Assembly (NCBI GenBank): GCA_019116445.1
Contig: DXBP01000051.1
Coordinates: 1 to 57,335 of the forward strand
DNA: 57,335 nt
DNA from: Candidatus Gemmiger excrementigallinarum
GTDB taxonomy: Bacteria > Bacillota > Clostridia > Oscillospirales > Ruminococcaceae
Direction of reading: 5' to 3'
Notes under the pieces: model-generated
What the model saw: only the letters and a program-made list of their open reading frames with translations
Database searches by the model: none
What the model was told of the DNA's origin: nothing
Program-made: the position numbers and the translations under genes
Part shown: positions 29,450 through 37,279 of the stretch, piece after piece
Numbering within the stretch: position 1 is the stretch's first letter
Layout: each line of letters begins with the position of its first letter

Positions 29450-29833
29450 CGCCGCTACTTCCGAGGCGCGGGGCACGGCCGAAAGGGTGGAAGCCGCGCT
29501 GCCCCAGCACCGTTTCCTTCTACCGCAAAGGGCAGCGTCTGCGTCGCTCGTCCTCGCAAGACATCCAGTATTGCGTCGTCCTCGCTCCTTGTCACTGCCG
29601 CTTTGCGGCGAAGGCCCCGGCACTTTTGCAGCGCGGTTTCCACCCTGGGGCTGCACGCCCCCAAGACCCCCAAAGAAGAAGTCGAATCGAAAAAACCGGG
29701 AAAAATGCCTGGAAAGACTATTTTTCCATCGGTTTTTCCGATTCTCCACTTTTGATTCGGGTGTGCCCGACCCCCCCCCGTGGCGGAGAGTTACTATGTA
29801 AAAAAGGCATGGTCTGCGGACCATGTCTTTTTT
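29450..29833 (+). repeat. Hairpin-rich intergenic element, copy A
   Basis: First copy of an element also found at 46919-47133. Shared blocks in order: CGCCGCTACTTCCGAGGCG with GCGGGGCACGGC; a GGGGC-tgcac-GCCCC hairpin (29647-29661) with AAGACCCCCAAAG; a long hairpin at 29684-29744 with loop GCCTGGAAAGACT; CTCCACTT; a TCGGG-tgtg-CCCGA hairpin; and a terminator-like GGCATGGTC hairpin at 29801-29832 with T-run. In this copy a 161-bp segment (29485-29645) interrupts the element. I cannot name the family. Confidence 0.8.
29485..29645. mobile_element. MITE-like insertion with 18-bp terminal inverted repeats
   Basis: GGGTGGAAGCCGCGCTGC (29485-29502) and GCAGCGCGGTTTCCACCC (29628-29645) are inverted repeats with one mismatch. 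The segment between is absent from copy B of the surrounding element. Internal arms CCGCAAAG and CTTTGCGG also pair, as do GGCAG and CTGCC. No coding frame is present. It may be a non-autonomous element or a large structured hairpin. Confidence 0.5.
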
Positions 29834-29886
29834 GGTTGGGGTTTCTTTTCCGCAGCTTTACGGGGAACAAGGTTGGAGTTTCTTTG

Positions 29887-29927
29887 CCTACTTTCTTTGC
29901 AAAGAAAGTAGGTGCAAAGAAAGTAGG
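29887..29927 (-). repeat. Palindrome family, class A, copy 1
   Basis: A 26-bp perfect palindrome with arm CCTACTTTCTTTG, plus an extra half-copy at 29913-29927. On the minus strand it is followed by the tail CAAAGAAACTCCAACC. Confidence 0.85.
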
Positions 29928-29931
29928 GGCC

Positions 29932-29961
29932 TTGCCTTTGCGGGCGCGGGCATGGTATCAT
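29932..29961 (+). promoter_or_regulatory. Putative promoter of the cytidylate-kinase-like gene
   Basis: TTGCCT (29932-29937), 18 nt and TATCAT (29956-29961), with TGG before the -10. Confidence 0.4.
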
Positions 29962-30027
29962 AAGGGCAACACAAGACCGGCGCCGGGCTTTGGGGCCGCG
30001 GCGCTTTGCACCCAAGGAGGTTGCCTC

Positions 30028-30618
30028 ATGAAACGTATTATCACCATCGGCCGGGAATTCGGCGCCGGCGGCGGCGAACTGGGCCGCCGTCTGGCCCGGG
30101 AACTGGGCATCGCCTACTATGACCGCGACATCATTCTGCGCACCGCCAGGGCCAGCGCCCACTTAAGCCCCGAGCAGGTCCGCCGCTGGGACGAGCGGGT
30201 GCCCCACGAGTTCGGATTTACCCAGAGCCTGTTCAATTTCTACGATAAACCGTTGAGCGAAGAACTGTGGAACGCCCAGGTCAAGGCCATCCGCGAGATC
30301 GCCGACAAGGAAAGCTGCGTGATCGTGGGCCGCAACGCCGACTACATCCTGCGGGAATTCGACCACTGCCTGCGGGTATTCGTGCACGCCGACCGCAACT
30401 GGCGCCTGCTGCACATGCGGGAACTCATGCCCGATACCCCCTTTGAGCAGCTGGAAACGGACATGGATTCCGCCGACCGCGCCCGGCGCAACTACTGCGC
30501 CAAACACACCGGCCAGGTCTACGGCGACAGCCGCAACTATGACCTGACCCTGTGCACCAGCCGCCTGGGTCTGGACAAGGCGCTGGAGATCCTGCTTTGC
30601 GCAGCAAAGGAACTGTAA
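30028..30618 (+). CDS. Cytidylate kinase-like protein
   Basis: P-loop protein of 196 residues of the cytidylate-kinase-like family, a stand-alone group in Clostridia distinct from Cmk. It has a glycine-rich GREFGAGGGE loop at 8-17, YYDRDI, CVIVGRNADYILRE, and the Arg-rich lid-like segment SADRARRNYCAKHTGQVYG. The nucleotide substrate is not known. AAGGAGG lies 7 nt before ATG 30028. An upstream open frame through the repeat spacer has no SD and is ignored. It appears to be a single gene with its own promoter. Confidence 0.85.
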   Translation: MKRIITIGREFGAGGGELGRRLARELGIAYYDRDIILRTARASAHLSPEQVRRWDERVPHEFGFTQSLFNFYDKPLSEELWNAQVKAIREIADKESCVIVGRNADYILREFDHCLRVFVHADRNWRLLHMRELMPDTPFEQLETDMDSADRARRNYCAKHTGQVYGDSRNYDLTLCTSRLGLDKALEILLCAAKEL

Positions 30619-30668
30619 ACAAAAAACTGCCGAAACTTAAAAAAAGAAACCGGAAACGCCCCTGCAGC

Positions 30669-30696
30669 TTGACTTTTGATAGAAAAATGATATAAT
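30669..30696 (+). promoter_or_regulatory. Promoter of amino acid ABC operon 1
   Basis: TTGACT (30669-30674), 16 nt and TATAAT (30691-30696). Confidence 0.7.
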
Positions 30697-30718
30697 ACAA
30701 AAGTACGATGTATGGGCA

Positions 30719-30765
30719 CTATCAAGGGTGATAGCATCCGTATGGATTGCTGTCGCCCTTTTTTT
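30719..30765 (+). promoter_or_regulatory. Leader attenuator with alternative pairing
   Basis: A terminator stem GGGTGATAGCA (30726-30736) with TGCTGTCGCCC (30748-30758) is followed by TTTTTTT. An upstream hairpin CTATCA (30719-30724) with TGATAG (30729-30734) uses the same bases, so the two structures exclude each other. The leader lies between promoter and first gene. No riboswitch class is recognised. Confidence 0.6.
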
Positions 30766-30831
30766 GTAATTGCCCCGCATCCCCCGTGGCCGCTGGCCAC
30801 GGAATCTGTATAGAGAGGAAAGGAACACACC

Positions 30832-31656
30832 ATGAAAAAACTGTTTGCTTTGGGTATGGCTGCCGTGATGGCGCTGTCGCTGGCCGCCTGCGGCGGCGCT
30901 GCTTCCAGCACGTCCACCGCTTCTTCCGCTGCGGAGGGTGCTTCTTCCGAGGCCGCTTCCGCCGAGACCGCCGGTTCCGACAAGACCTGGGTCATCGCCA
31001 CCGATACCGTGTTCAAACCCTTTGAATACACCGATGCTTCCGGCAACTTCGTGGGCATCGACGTGGACATCGTGGCTGCCATTGCCGAGGATCAGGGCTT
31101 CAAGTACGAGCTCAAGAGCCTGGGCTGGGACGGCGCCATCGCCGCCTGCCAGTCCGGCCAGGCCGACGGCATGATCGCCGGCGCCTCCATCACCCAGGAG
31201 CGCAAGGACTCCGGCTGGATGTTCTCCGACGGGTACTACACCGCCACCCAGACCATGACTGTGGCCGAAAATTCCGACATCACCGGCTTTGAGGACCTGG
31301 CCGGCAAGACCGTGGCCATCAAGATCGGCACCCAGGGCGCTGCCTATGCCGAGAGCCTGAAGGACGAGTATGGTTTCCAGACCCAGTCTTTTGAGGATTC
31401 CCCCACCATGTACCAGGCGGTGCTGGGCGGCCAGTGCGTGGCCTGCTTTGAGGACACCCCCATCATGCAGGCTTCCATCAAGGACGGCGGCCTGGCCCTG
31501 AAAGTGCTGGAAAACACCGCCAATGAGGGCGGCGACTACGGCTTCGCCATTTTCAGCGAGAACAGCCAGGAACTGCTGGATATGTTCAACGCCGGTCTGG
31601 CCAACATCAAAGCCAACGGCACCTACGACGAGATCCTGGCCAAGTACCTGGGCTAA
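30832..31656 (+). CDS. Amino acid ABC transporter substrate-binding lipoprotein
   Basis: Family 3 solute-binding protein, 274 residues, which captures a polar amino acid outside the membrane. A lipoprotein signal ends LSLAAC with Cys20, followed by a Ser/Ala/Glu-rich linker (21-45). The binding domain shows the family pattern: WVIATDTVFKPFEYTDASG, GIDVDIVAAIAED, WDGAIAACQSGQADGMIAGA, and GKTVAIKIGTQGAAYAE. AGGAAAGGAACAC precedes the ATG. It is first in an operon with permease and ATPase. A hairpin terminator behind it (31752-31784) would favour excess binding protein over the membrane parts. Confidence 0.93.
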   Translation: MKKLFALGMAAVMALSLAACGGAASSTSTASSAAEGASSEAASAETAGSDKTWVIATDTVFKPFEYTDASGNFVGIDVDIVAAIAEDQGFKYELKSLGWDGAIAACQSGQADGMIAGASITQERKDSGWMFSDGYYTATQTMTVAENSDITGFEDLAGKTVAIKIGTQGAAYAESLKDEYGFQTQSFEDSPTMYQAVLGGQCVACFEDTPIMQASIKDGGLALKVLENTANEGGDYGFAIFSENSQELLDMFNAGLANIKANGTYDEILAKYLG

Positions 31657-31751
31657 TGCCCAGCAAAAGGGGCAACAGTCGCGCACGGCGGTGCCTGACG
31701 CGCCTGCCTGACGTCCTGCGCCCGGACACCTACCAGTTTCAGAAACCCGCG

Positions 31752-31784
31752 GGGACGCCTGTTGTCGCAGGCGTCCCTGTTTTT
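31752..31784 (+). terminator. Intra-operon terminator after the binding-protein gene
   Basis: GGGACGCCTG-ttgtcg-CAGGCGTCCC followed by TGTTTTT, in the 166-nt gap before the permease. Read-through would set the subunit ratio. Confidence 0.75.
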
Positions 31785-31822
31785 CGCGTCCCTGACTTTT
31801 TCCTGAAAGGAGAGTTCTGCCC

Positions 31823-32497
31823 TTGATCCAGATCCTTACCACCTACGGCGGCCTGCTGCTGGCGGCCATGGGCCAGACGCTGCTGCTGGCTCTCTGCGGG
31901 CTGTTCTTCGCCTGCATCCTGGGCCTGATCTTCGGCCTGCTCAGCGTGGTCAAAAACCGCGCCTGCAACATCATTTCCATCATCTTTGTGGACGCCATCC
32001 GGGGCGTGCCCATGATCGTGCTGGCTTTCTACATCTACCTGGGCATTCCGGCCCTGGTCAACAGTGCGCTGGGCTTCAACGGATTTACCCTGACCGCTCT
32101 GCAGGCCGGCACCGTCTGCCTGGCCCTGAACTGCGGCGCCTATATGGCCGAGATCATCCGCGCCGGTATCGAGAGTGTGGACAAGGGCCAGATGGAAGCC
32201 GCCCGCAGCCTGGGCCTGCCCTACTGGCGGGCCATGGTGCGCGTGGTGCTGCCCCAGGCCATCCGCACCATGATCCCCAGCATCATCAACCAGTTCATCA
32301 TCACCCTGAAGGATACCTCCATCCTGTCGGTCATCGGTTTCCCCGAGCTGGTCAACACCGCCAAGAACGTGGTGGCCAACTCCTTCAAGGTGTTTGAGGT
32401 CTGGACCATCGTGGCCATCATGTACCTGATCGTCATCACCGCGCTGTCGGTGCTGGCCAAGAAAGTGGAAAGGAGACTGAACCGTGGCCGTGAATAA
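31823..32497 (+). CDS. Amino acid ABC transporter permease
   Basis: His/Glu/Gln/Arg-type permease of 224 residues with five membrane helices. The EAA loop [22 protein letters not shown] contacts the ATPase (motif parts [14 protein letters not shown] and [13 protein letters not shown]). [18 protein letters not shown] is the usual N-terminal family motif. It starts with TTG, preceded by AAAGGAG 10 nt upstream. Its end overlaps the ATPase gene by 14 nt, implying coupled translation. Confidence 0.92.
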   Translation: MIQILTTYGGLLLAAMGQTLLLALCGLFFACILGLIFGLLSVVKNRACNIISIIFVDAIRGVPMIVLAFYIYLGIPALVNSALGFNGFTLTALQAGTVCLALNCGAYMAEIIRAGIESVDKGQMEAARSLGLPYWRAMVRVVLPQAIRTMIPSIINQFIITLKDTSILSVIGFPELVNTAKNVVANSFKVFEVWTIVAIMYLIVITALSVLAKKVERRLNRGRE

Positions 32498-33230
32498 AAA
32501 CAATGTCAAGATCCATGTCTCCCACCTGAAAAAGCACTTCGGCAACCTGGAAGTGCTCAAGGATGTTTCCACCGATATTTACGAGGGCGAAGTCGTCGTC
32601 ATCCTGGGCCCCTCCGGCTCCGGCAAATCCACCTTCCTGCGGTGCCTCAACCGCCTGGAGGAGATCACCGGCGGTGAGGTCATTGTGGACGGCCATGACC
32701 TCACCGACAAAAAGACCGACATCAACAAAGTGCGGGAAAACGTGGGCATGGTGTTCCAGCACTTCAACCTCTTCAACAACCTGAACGTCATGGGCAACAT
32801 GACCCTGGCCCCCACGGAACTGAAAAAAGCCACCAAGGCCCAGGCCAAGGAGAATGCCTTGCGGCTGCTCAACCGTGTGGGTCTGGCCGACAAGGCCGAT
32901 GCCTACCCGGCACAGCTTTCCGGCGGGCAGAAACAGCGTGTGGCCATCGCCCGCGCCCTGGCCATGAACCCCGACATCATGCTCTTCGACGAGCCTACCT
33001 CGGCCCTCGACCCCGAAATGGTGGGCGAGGTGCTGCAGGTCATGAAGCAGCTGGCCGCCGAAGGCATGACCATGGTGGTGGTCACCCACGAGATCGGCTT
33101 TGCCCGGGAAGTCGCCAGCCGCGTTATCTTTATGGAAGGCGGCTACATCGTGGAGGAAGGCACCCCCGATGAGGTCATCAACCACCCCAAACAGCCCCGT
33201 ACCATCGACTTTTTGAGCAAGGTTCTGTAA
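32484..33230 (+). CDS. Amino acid ABC transporter ATP-binding protein
   Basis: GlnQ/ArtP-type ATPase of 248 residues: Walker [10 protein letters not shown] at 42-50, signature LSGGQKQR, Walker [14 protein letters not shown]-loop VVTHE. The start is GTG 32484 with AAGGAG 8 nt upstream; a second GTG two codons on is possible. It completes importer 1 with the preceding permease and lipoprotein. The substrate cannot be fixed from sequence alone. Confidence 0.93.
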   Translation: MAVNKNNVKIHVSHLKKHFGNLEVLKDVSTDIYEGEVVVILGPSGSGKSTFLRCLNRLEEITGGEVIVDGHDLTDKKTDINKVRENVGMVFQHFNLFNNLNVMGNMTLAPTELKKATKAQAKENALRLLNRVGLADKADAYPAQLSGGQKQRVAIARALAMNPDIMLFDEPTSALDPEMVGEVLQVMKQLAAEGMTMVVVTHEIGFAREVASRVIFMEGGYIVEEGTPDEVINHPKQPRTIDFLSKVL

Positions 33231-33236
33231 AAAATC

Positions 33237-33277
33237 CGGCAGGAGGGGGCAAAATCCCCGCTCCTGCCGCTTTTTTT
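33237..33277 (+). terminator. Terminator of amino acid ABC operon 1
   Basis: CGGCAGGAG with CTCCTGCCG, an inner GGGG/CCCC pair, then CTTTTTTT. Confidence 0.85.
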
Positions 33278-33288
33278 GCGGTTTTCCC

Positions 33289-33317
33289 TTGCACAAACGG
33301 TAGTTTTGCGGTACTAT
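33289..33317 (+). promoter_or_regulatory. Promoter of amino acid ABC operon 2
   Basis: TTGCAC (33289-33294), 17 nt and TACTAT (33312-33317). Confidence 0.6.
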
Positions 33318-33400
33318 TAACATACCGTTGGTTTACCGCTTTAGGGCGGTAAAGATTGTGCGTGAGGGAACCAGCGGGAACATTACAGGAGGGAATCATC

Positions 33401-34243
33401 ATGAAAAAACTCATCAGCCTGCTGCTGGCCGCCGGTATGGCCGTCAGCCTGGCCGCCTGCGGCGGCACCGCCGCTACCAGCGAGTCCGCTGCGGCGGAGT
33501 CCACCGCCGATGCAGCTTCCACCGCGGAAGCCGCTGCGGACAGCGACCTGGCCTACATCAAAGAAAAGGGCAAAATGACCATCGGCTACACGGTCTACGC
33601 CCCCATGAACTACACCGACGAAAACGGCGAGTTCGTGGGCTTTGACACCGAGCTGGCCACCGCCGTATGCGAGCAGCTGGGCGTGGAGCCGGAGTTCGTG
33701 GAGATCAACTGGGATACCAAGATCGTGGAGCTGGACGCCAAGAGCATCGACTGCATCTGGAACGGCATGACGCTCACCGATGACATTCTGGCGAACACCG
33801 CCTGCACCGAGGCCTACGCCAAGAACGCCCAGGTCGTTGTGATGAAGGCCGGCAGCGGCTATACCTCCACCGCCGACCTGGTGGGCAAGACCGTGGTGGC
33901 CGAAGCCGGTTCCGCCGGTGAAACCACCATCCAGGAGGACGAGAACCTGGCCCAGGCGGACTACATCAGCAAGGGCGTGCAGACCGACTGCCTGATGGAA
34001 GTGGCCGCCGGTACCGCCGACGCCGCCGTGCTGGACCTGACCCTGGCTTCCGCCATGATCGGCGAGGGCACCGACTACGCCGACCTGGAGATCGTGGATG
34101 AGCTGAACGCCGAGGAGTACGGCGTGGCCTTCCGCCAGGGCAGCGACGCGGCTGCCGCCGTGAACGATGCCTTTGTCGTCCTGAAAGCCGACGGCACCAT
34201 GCAGGCCCTGGCCGACAAGTACGGCCTGACCCTGGCCGAGTGA
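33401..34243 (+). CDS. Amino acid ABC transporter substrate-binding lipoprotein
   Basis: Second family 3 binding protein, 280 residues. Its lipobox is LSLAAC with Cys20, followed by an Ala/Ser/Glu linker. The domain pattern is MTIGYTVYAPMNYTDENGEF, GFDTELATAVCEQLGVEPEF, WDTKIVELDAKSIDCIWNGM, LVGKTVVAEAGSAGE and a late ADKYGLTLAE. It is related to but clearly different from the protein at 30832, so the two importers probably differ in ligand. AGGAGGGAATCATC precedes the ATG. The stop overlaps the permease start as TGATG. Confidence 0.93.
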   Translation: MKKLISLLLAAGMAVSLAACGGTAATSESAAAESTADAASTAEAAADSDLAYIKEKGKMTIGYTVYAPMNYTDENGEFVGFDTELATAVCEQLGVEPEFVEINWDTKIVELDAKSIDCIWNGMTLTDDILANTACTEAYAKNAQVVVMKAGSGYTSTADLVGKTVVAEAGSAGETTIQEDENLAQADYISKGVQTDCLMEVAAGTADAAVLDLTLASAMIGEGTDYADLEIVDELNAEEYGVAFRQGSDAAAAVNDAFVVLKADGTMQALADKYGLTLAE

Positions 34244-34902
34244 TGGGCGAGGCGGGCGTAATCTGGGGCCGCCTGACCGAAGCGTTCTGGCTGAACTGCC
34301 AGCTCTTCGGCCTGACGCTGCTGTTTGCGGTGCCGCTGGGCCTCGTCGTGGCCTTTGGCTCGATGAACCGGTTTGCACCCCTGCGCGGGGCGGTCAAGAC
34401 CTTTGTGTGGATCATCCGCGGTACGCCGCTGATGCTGCAGATCCTTGTGATTTATCTGGGCCCCGGCCTGCTGGGTTTTGAAAGCCCCTGGCCTTCGGGG
34501 TCCGGCGGCCGCCTGGTGGCGGCGGTGGTGGCCTTTGCCATCAACTATGCCTGTTATTTTTCCGAAATTTACCGCGGCGGCATCGAGGCGGTCCCCAAGG
34601 GCCAGACCGAGGCCGGGCAGGTGCTGGGCATGACCCGCAGCCAGATCTTCTTCAAGGTCACGCTGCTGCAGGTCATCAAGCGCATCCTGCCGCCCATGGG
34701 CAACGAGATCATCACCCTGGTCAAGGATACCTCCCTGGCCAACGTCATCGCCAACAAGGACATCATCATGATGGCCAAGGAGTACAGCGCCAAGGGTCTG
34801 ATCTGGCCGCTGTTCTCCACGGCGGTGTTCTTCCTGGTGTTCGTGGGCGCGCTGACGCTGCTCTTCGGCTGGCTGGAAAAGCGGCTGGCTTATTTCCGGT
34901 AA
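34243..34902 (+). CDS. Amino acid ABC transporter permease
   Basis: 219-residue permease of the polar amino acid family: WIIRGTPLMLQILVIYLG near the N-terminus, INYACYFSEIYRGGIEAVP, the EAA-type loop GQTEAGQVLGMTRSQIFFKV, and LVKDTSLANVIA. There are five helices. ATG 34243 overlaps the upstream stop (a GTG at 34240 is an alternative), so it is translationally coupled. It is the membrane part of importer 2. Confidence 0.92.
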   Translation: MGEAGVIWGRLTEAFWLNCQLFGLTLLFAVPLGLVVAFGSMNRFAPLRGAVKTFVWIIRGTPLMLQILVIYLGPGLLGFESPWPSGSGGRLVAAVVAFAINYACYFSEIYRGGIEAVPKGQTEAGQVLGMTRSQIFFKVTLLQVIKRILPPMGNEIITLVKDTSLANVIANKDIIMMAKEYSAKGLIWPLFSTAVFFLVFVGALTLLFGWLEKRLAYFR

Positions 34903-34914
34903 GGGGGGACCGCT

Positions 34915-35697
34915 ATGGCATTATTGGAAGTGGCCGGCATCGGCAAGAGCTTCGGCAGTACCGCCGTGCTGCGGGATATCTCCTTTACCCTGGACGAAGG
35001 CGAAGCCATCGCCATCATCGGGTCCTCGGGTTCCGGCAAAACCACCCTTTTGCGCTGCCTGAACTTTTTGGAAACGGCGGACACCGGTTCCATCACGGTA
35101 GGCGGCGAAACCTTGTGGAGCGCCGCCGACGCCCGCACCCAGAGCGAGGAAGCCATCCGCAAAAAGCGGCTGCATTTCGGGCTGGTGTTCCAGAACTTCA
35201 ACCTTTTCCCCCAGTACACGGCGCTGCAGAACGTCATGCTGGCGGGGGAACTGCTGGCGAAGGAACGCCCCGACTACAAGCAGCATAAAAAAGAGATCCT
35301 GGCCGAACTGGAAAACCATGCCCGGGAACTGCTGGCCGATATGGGCCTTTCGGACCGGGCGGGGCATTATCCCCACCAGCTTTCGGGCGGGCAGCAGCAG
35401 CGTGTGGCCATCGCCCGCGCCCTGGCTCTGAAACCGGATATTCTCTGCTTCGACGAGCCTACCTCGGCCCTGGACCCGGAACTCACCGGCGAGGTGCTGC
35501 GGGTGCTGCGGGACCTGGCGGCCCACAAGACCACCATGATCATCGTCACCCACGAGATGAAGTTCGCCCGGGATGTGGCGGACCGCATCCTGTTTATGGA
35601 CGGCGGCGTGGTGGTGGAACAAGGCCCCGCCAAAGAGGTCATCGACCATCCCAAGGAGGAACGCACCCGGCAGTTTTTGGCCAGCTACGGAAAGTAG
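34915..35697 (+). CDS. Amino acid ABC transporter ATP-binding protein
   Basis: 260-residue ATPase of the GlnQ type: Walker A GSSGSGKTT at 36-44, signature LSGGQQQR, Walker [14 protein letters not shown]-loop IVTHEMKF. Compared with the ATPase of importer 1 it has a longer insert between Walker A and signature (about 95-125). AAGGGGGGACC precedes the ATG. It is last in operon 2 and is followed by a class B palindrome and terminator. Confidence 0.93.
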   Translation: MALLEVAGIGKSFGSTAVLRDISFTLDEGEAIAIIGSSGSGKTTLLRCLNFLETADTGSITVGGETLWSAADARTQSEEAIRKKRLHFGLVFQNFNLFPQYTALQNVMLAGELLAKERPDYKQHKKEILAELENHARELLADMGLSDRAGHYPHQLSGGQQQRVAIARALALKPDILCFDEPTSALDPELTGEVLRVLRDLAAHKTTMIIVTHEMKFARDVADRILFMDGGVVVEQGPAKEVIDHPKEERTRQFLASYGK

Positions 35698-35706
35698 GAA
35701 CGGTTT

Positions 35707-35785
35707 GTTCCTTCTTTGCAAAGAAGGAACCGAAGAAACTCTCATAAAAAATATCCCGCAGGGCAGCACCCTGCGGGATATTTTT
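35707..35785 (+). repeat. Class B palindrome plus terminator, copy 1
   Basis: A 24-bp palindrome with arm GTTCCTTCTTTG (35707-35730) and the tail CGAAGAAACTC. A terminator follows: ATATCCCGCAGGG-cagca-CCCTGCGGGATAT (35751-35781) with flanking A and T runs. The same palindrome-tail-terminator order occurs at 42518-42597. Confidence 0.85.
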
Positions 35786-35930
35786 ATGGGAAATTCCGGT
35801 TCCCCCTTGCAAACAGGAAACACACAGCCCTGCCGCCGTACCTTGCCCCACAGGGAAGGAACGCGTAGGGCGGGACAAGGCGGTTGTCCACCACCGCTTA
35901 TTCCCGGTTCAAAAGGTTAGAGTTTCTTTG

Positions 35931-35971
35931 CCTACTTTCTTTGCAAAGAAAGTAGGTGCGAAGAAAGTAGG
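35931..35971 (-). repeat. Palindrome family, class A, copy 2
   Basis: The same 26-bp palindrome as at 29887, again with a half-copy (35957-35971) that abuts the thioredoxin stop codon. The minus-strand tail is CAAAGAAACTCTAACC. Confidence 0.85.
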
Positions 35972-36283
35972 TTACAATACGCCATTGAGCCACTGCATCA
36001 GGGTGGCCTTGGGCATAAAGCCCACCTGGCGGGCCACCGGCTGGCCGTTCTTCAGCACTACCAGCGCCGGAATGCTGGAAATGCCGAACTGCTGGGCCAG
36101 GGCCAGGTTCTCGTCCACGTCGATGCCGTAGAACAGCGCCTTGCCCTCCAGGTCCTTGCTGGCTTCCTCCAGCACCGGGGCCAGCATCCGGCAGGGATTG
36201 CACCAGGTGGCGTTGAAATCCAGCACCGCTACGTCGGCGGCCTGGGCCTGGGTCAGATCATTCTTGTGCACTTCGTGTACCAT
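35972..36283 (-). CDS. trxA: Thioredoxin
   Basis: Small disulfide reductant of 103 residues with a thioredoxin fold. The active site is C28-N-P-C31 in ATWCNPC, an Asn variant of the usual WCGPC seen in several anaerobes. The cis-proline is Pro72 in ISSIPA. AAAGGAG precedes the ATG. It lies 6 nt downstream of the thioredoxin reductase gene, so the two are one transcript and probably a functional pair. Confidence 0.9.
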   Translation of the reverse strand: MVHEVHKNDLTQAQAADVAVLDFNATWCNPCRMLAPVLEEASKDLEGKALFYGIDVDENLALAQQFGISSIPALVVLKNGQPVARQVGFMPKATLMQWLNGVL

Positions 36284-36289
36284 ATCACA

Positions 36290-37162
36290 TTACTCCTTTG
36301 TGTTGCGCTTCTGGGCGGCCAGGTACTCCACGGCGGAAAGCGCCGCCACGTTGCCTTCGCCCGCGGCTTTGATATACTGGTAGGGCAGGCCCACGGCATC
36401 GCCGCAGGCAAAACAGCCCGGCAGGTTCGTCTGCATCCTGGCGTTCACCGCCACGTGGCCGCCGGCCCCTTCCAGGCCCGGCACCAGCTGGGTGGGCGCC
36501 ATGGCATCCCGCAGCAGGAACACCCCATCCACCGGGTACGCCCCGGCTTCGGTGTGCAGCGCCGTGACCAGCGTTTCGCCGGTGACGGCGGTGGGCTTCT
36601 CCCGGATGACCTGCACCGTCCCGGGCAGGTCGGGCGTGCCCTCATACAGGGGCAGGTACAGTACCGACGCCGCTACCTCCGCCATATAGGCGGCCTCCGG
36701 TTCGGCGGCCGGGCTGGACCCGATCACCGCCACCGCTTTGCCGCGGTACAGCGGCGCGTCACAGGTGGCACAGTAACTCACGCCCCGGCCCAGGAACTCT
36801 TCCTCCCCCGGCAGCGCCTTGCCCTGCACCACACCGGTGGCCAGAATCACCGCCGTGGCTTCATAAGTTTCGTTCGCCGTCTGCACGGCAAAATAATCCC
36901 CCATGGCATATACGGCGTTCACCCGGGCTTCGGTGACGGAAACGCCCATGGCGTCCAGATGCTTCTGGAACGCCCCGCGCAGCTCCTCGCCGCTTACATC
37001 GGGCAGGCCCGGGTAATTCTGGATCTTGTGGGCCTTGCCGATCTTCTCGCTCAGGTCCTTGCTGCCGAACAGCAGCAGGCTCTTGCCCCGGAGTCTGGCG
37101 GTGATGGCCGCCGATACCCCCGCAGGGCCGCTGCCGATGATGGCAATATCTACACGCTCCAT
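36290..37162 (-). CDS. Thioredoxin reductase-like flavoprotein without NADPH motifs
   Basis: FAD-dependent reductase of 290 residues that should reduce the adjacent thioredoxin. The FAD motif GSGPAG is at 10-15, the redox pair is C131-A-T-C134, and the second FAD motif is CFACGDAVGLPYQ. The region that binds NADPH in ordinary enzymes reads GSSPAAEPEAAYMAEVA instead of a GGGDSAxEEA-like motif. The HRRxxxRA segment is replaced by LPLYEGTPDLP. Known ferredoxin-dependent flavin thioredoxin reductases of Clostridia also lack these motifs, so a non-NADPH donor is likely (inference). AAGGAGCG precedes ATG 37162. Confidence 0.85.
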   Translation of the reverse strand: MERVDIAIIGSGPAGVSAAITARLRGKSLLLFGSKDLSEKIGKAHKIQNYPGLPDVSGEELRGAFQKHLDAMGVSVTEARVNAVYAMGDYFAVQTANETYEATAVILATGVVQGKALPGEEEFLGRGVSYCATCDAPLYRGKAVAVIGSSPAAEPEAAYMAEVAASVLYLPLYEGTPDLPGTVQVIREKPTAVTGETLVTALHTEAGAYPVDGVFLLRDAMAPTQLVPGLEGAGGHVAVNARMQTNLPGCFACGDAVGLPYQYIKAAGEGNVAALSAVEYLAAQKRNTKE

Positions 37163-37217
37163 GGGGAACGCTCCTTTCCGTAAGGGGTTGCCGGAATTTT
37201 CCAATTCCTACAATACC

Positions 37218-37245
37218 AGTATACTATAGTTTGCCCCGAATACAA
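37218..37245 (-). promoter_or_regulatory. Promoter of the thioredoxin operon
   Basis: TTGTAT (37245-37240), 16 nt and TATACT (37223-37218) on the minus strand. This lies in the gap after the carboxypeptidase stop. Confidence 0.5.
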
Positions 37246-37279
37246 GCCCCTGCCTGTGAATAAAGTGTAAATTTACGCG

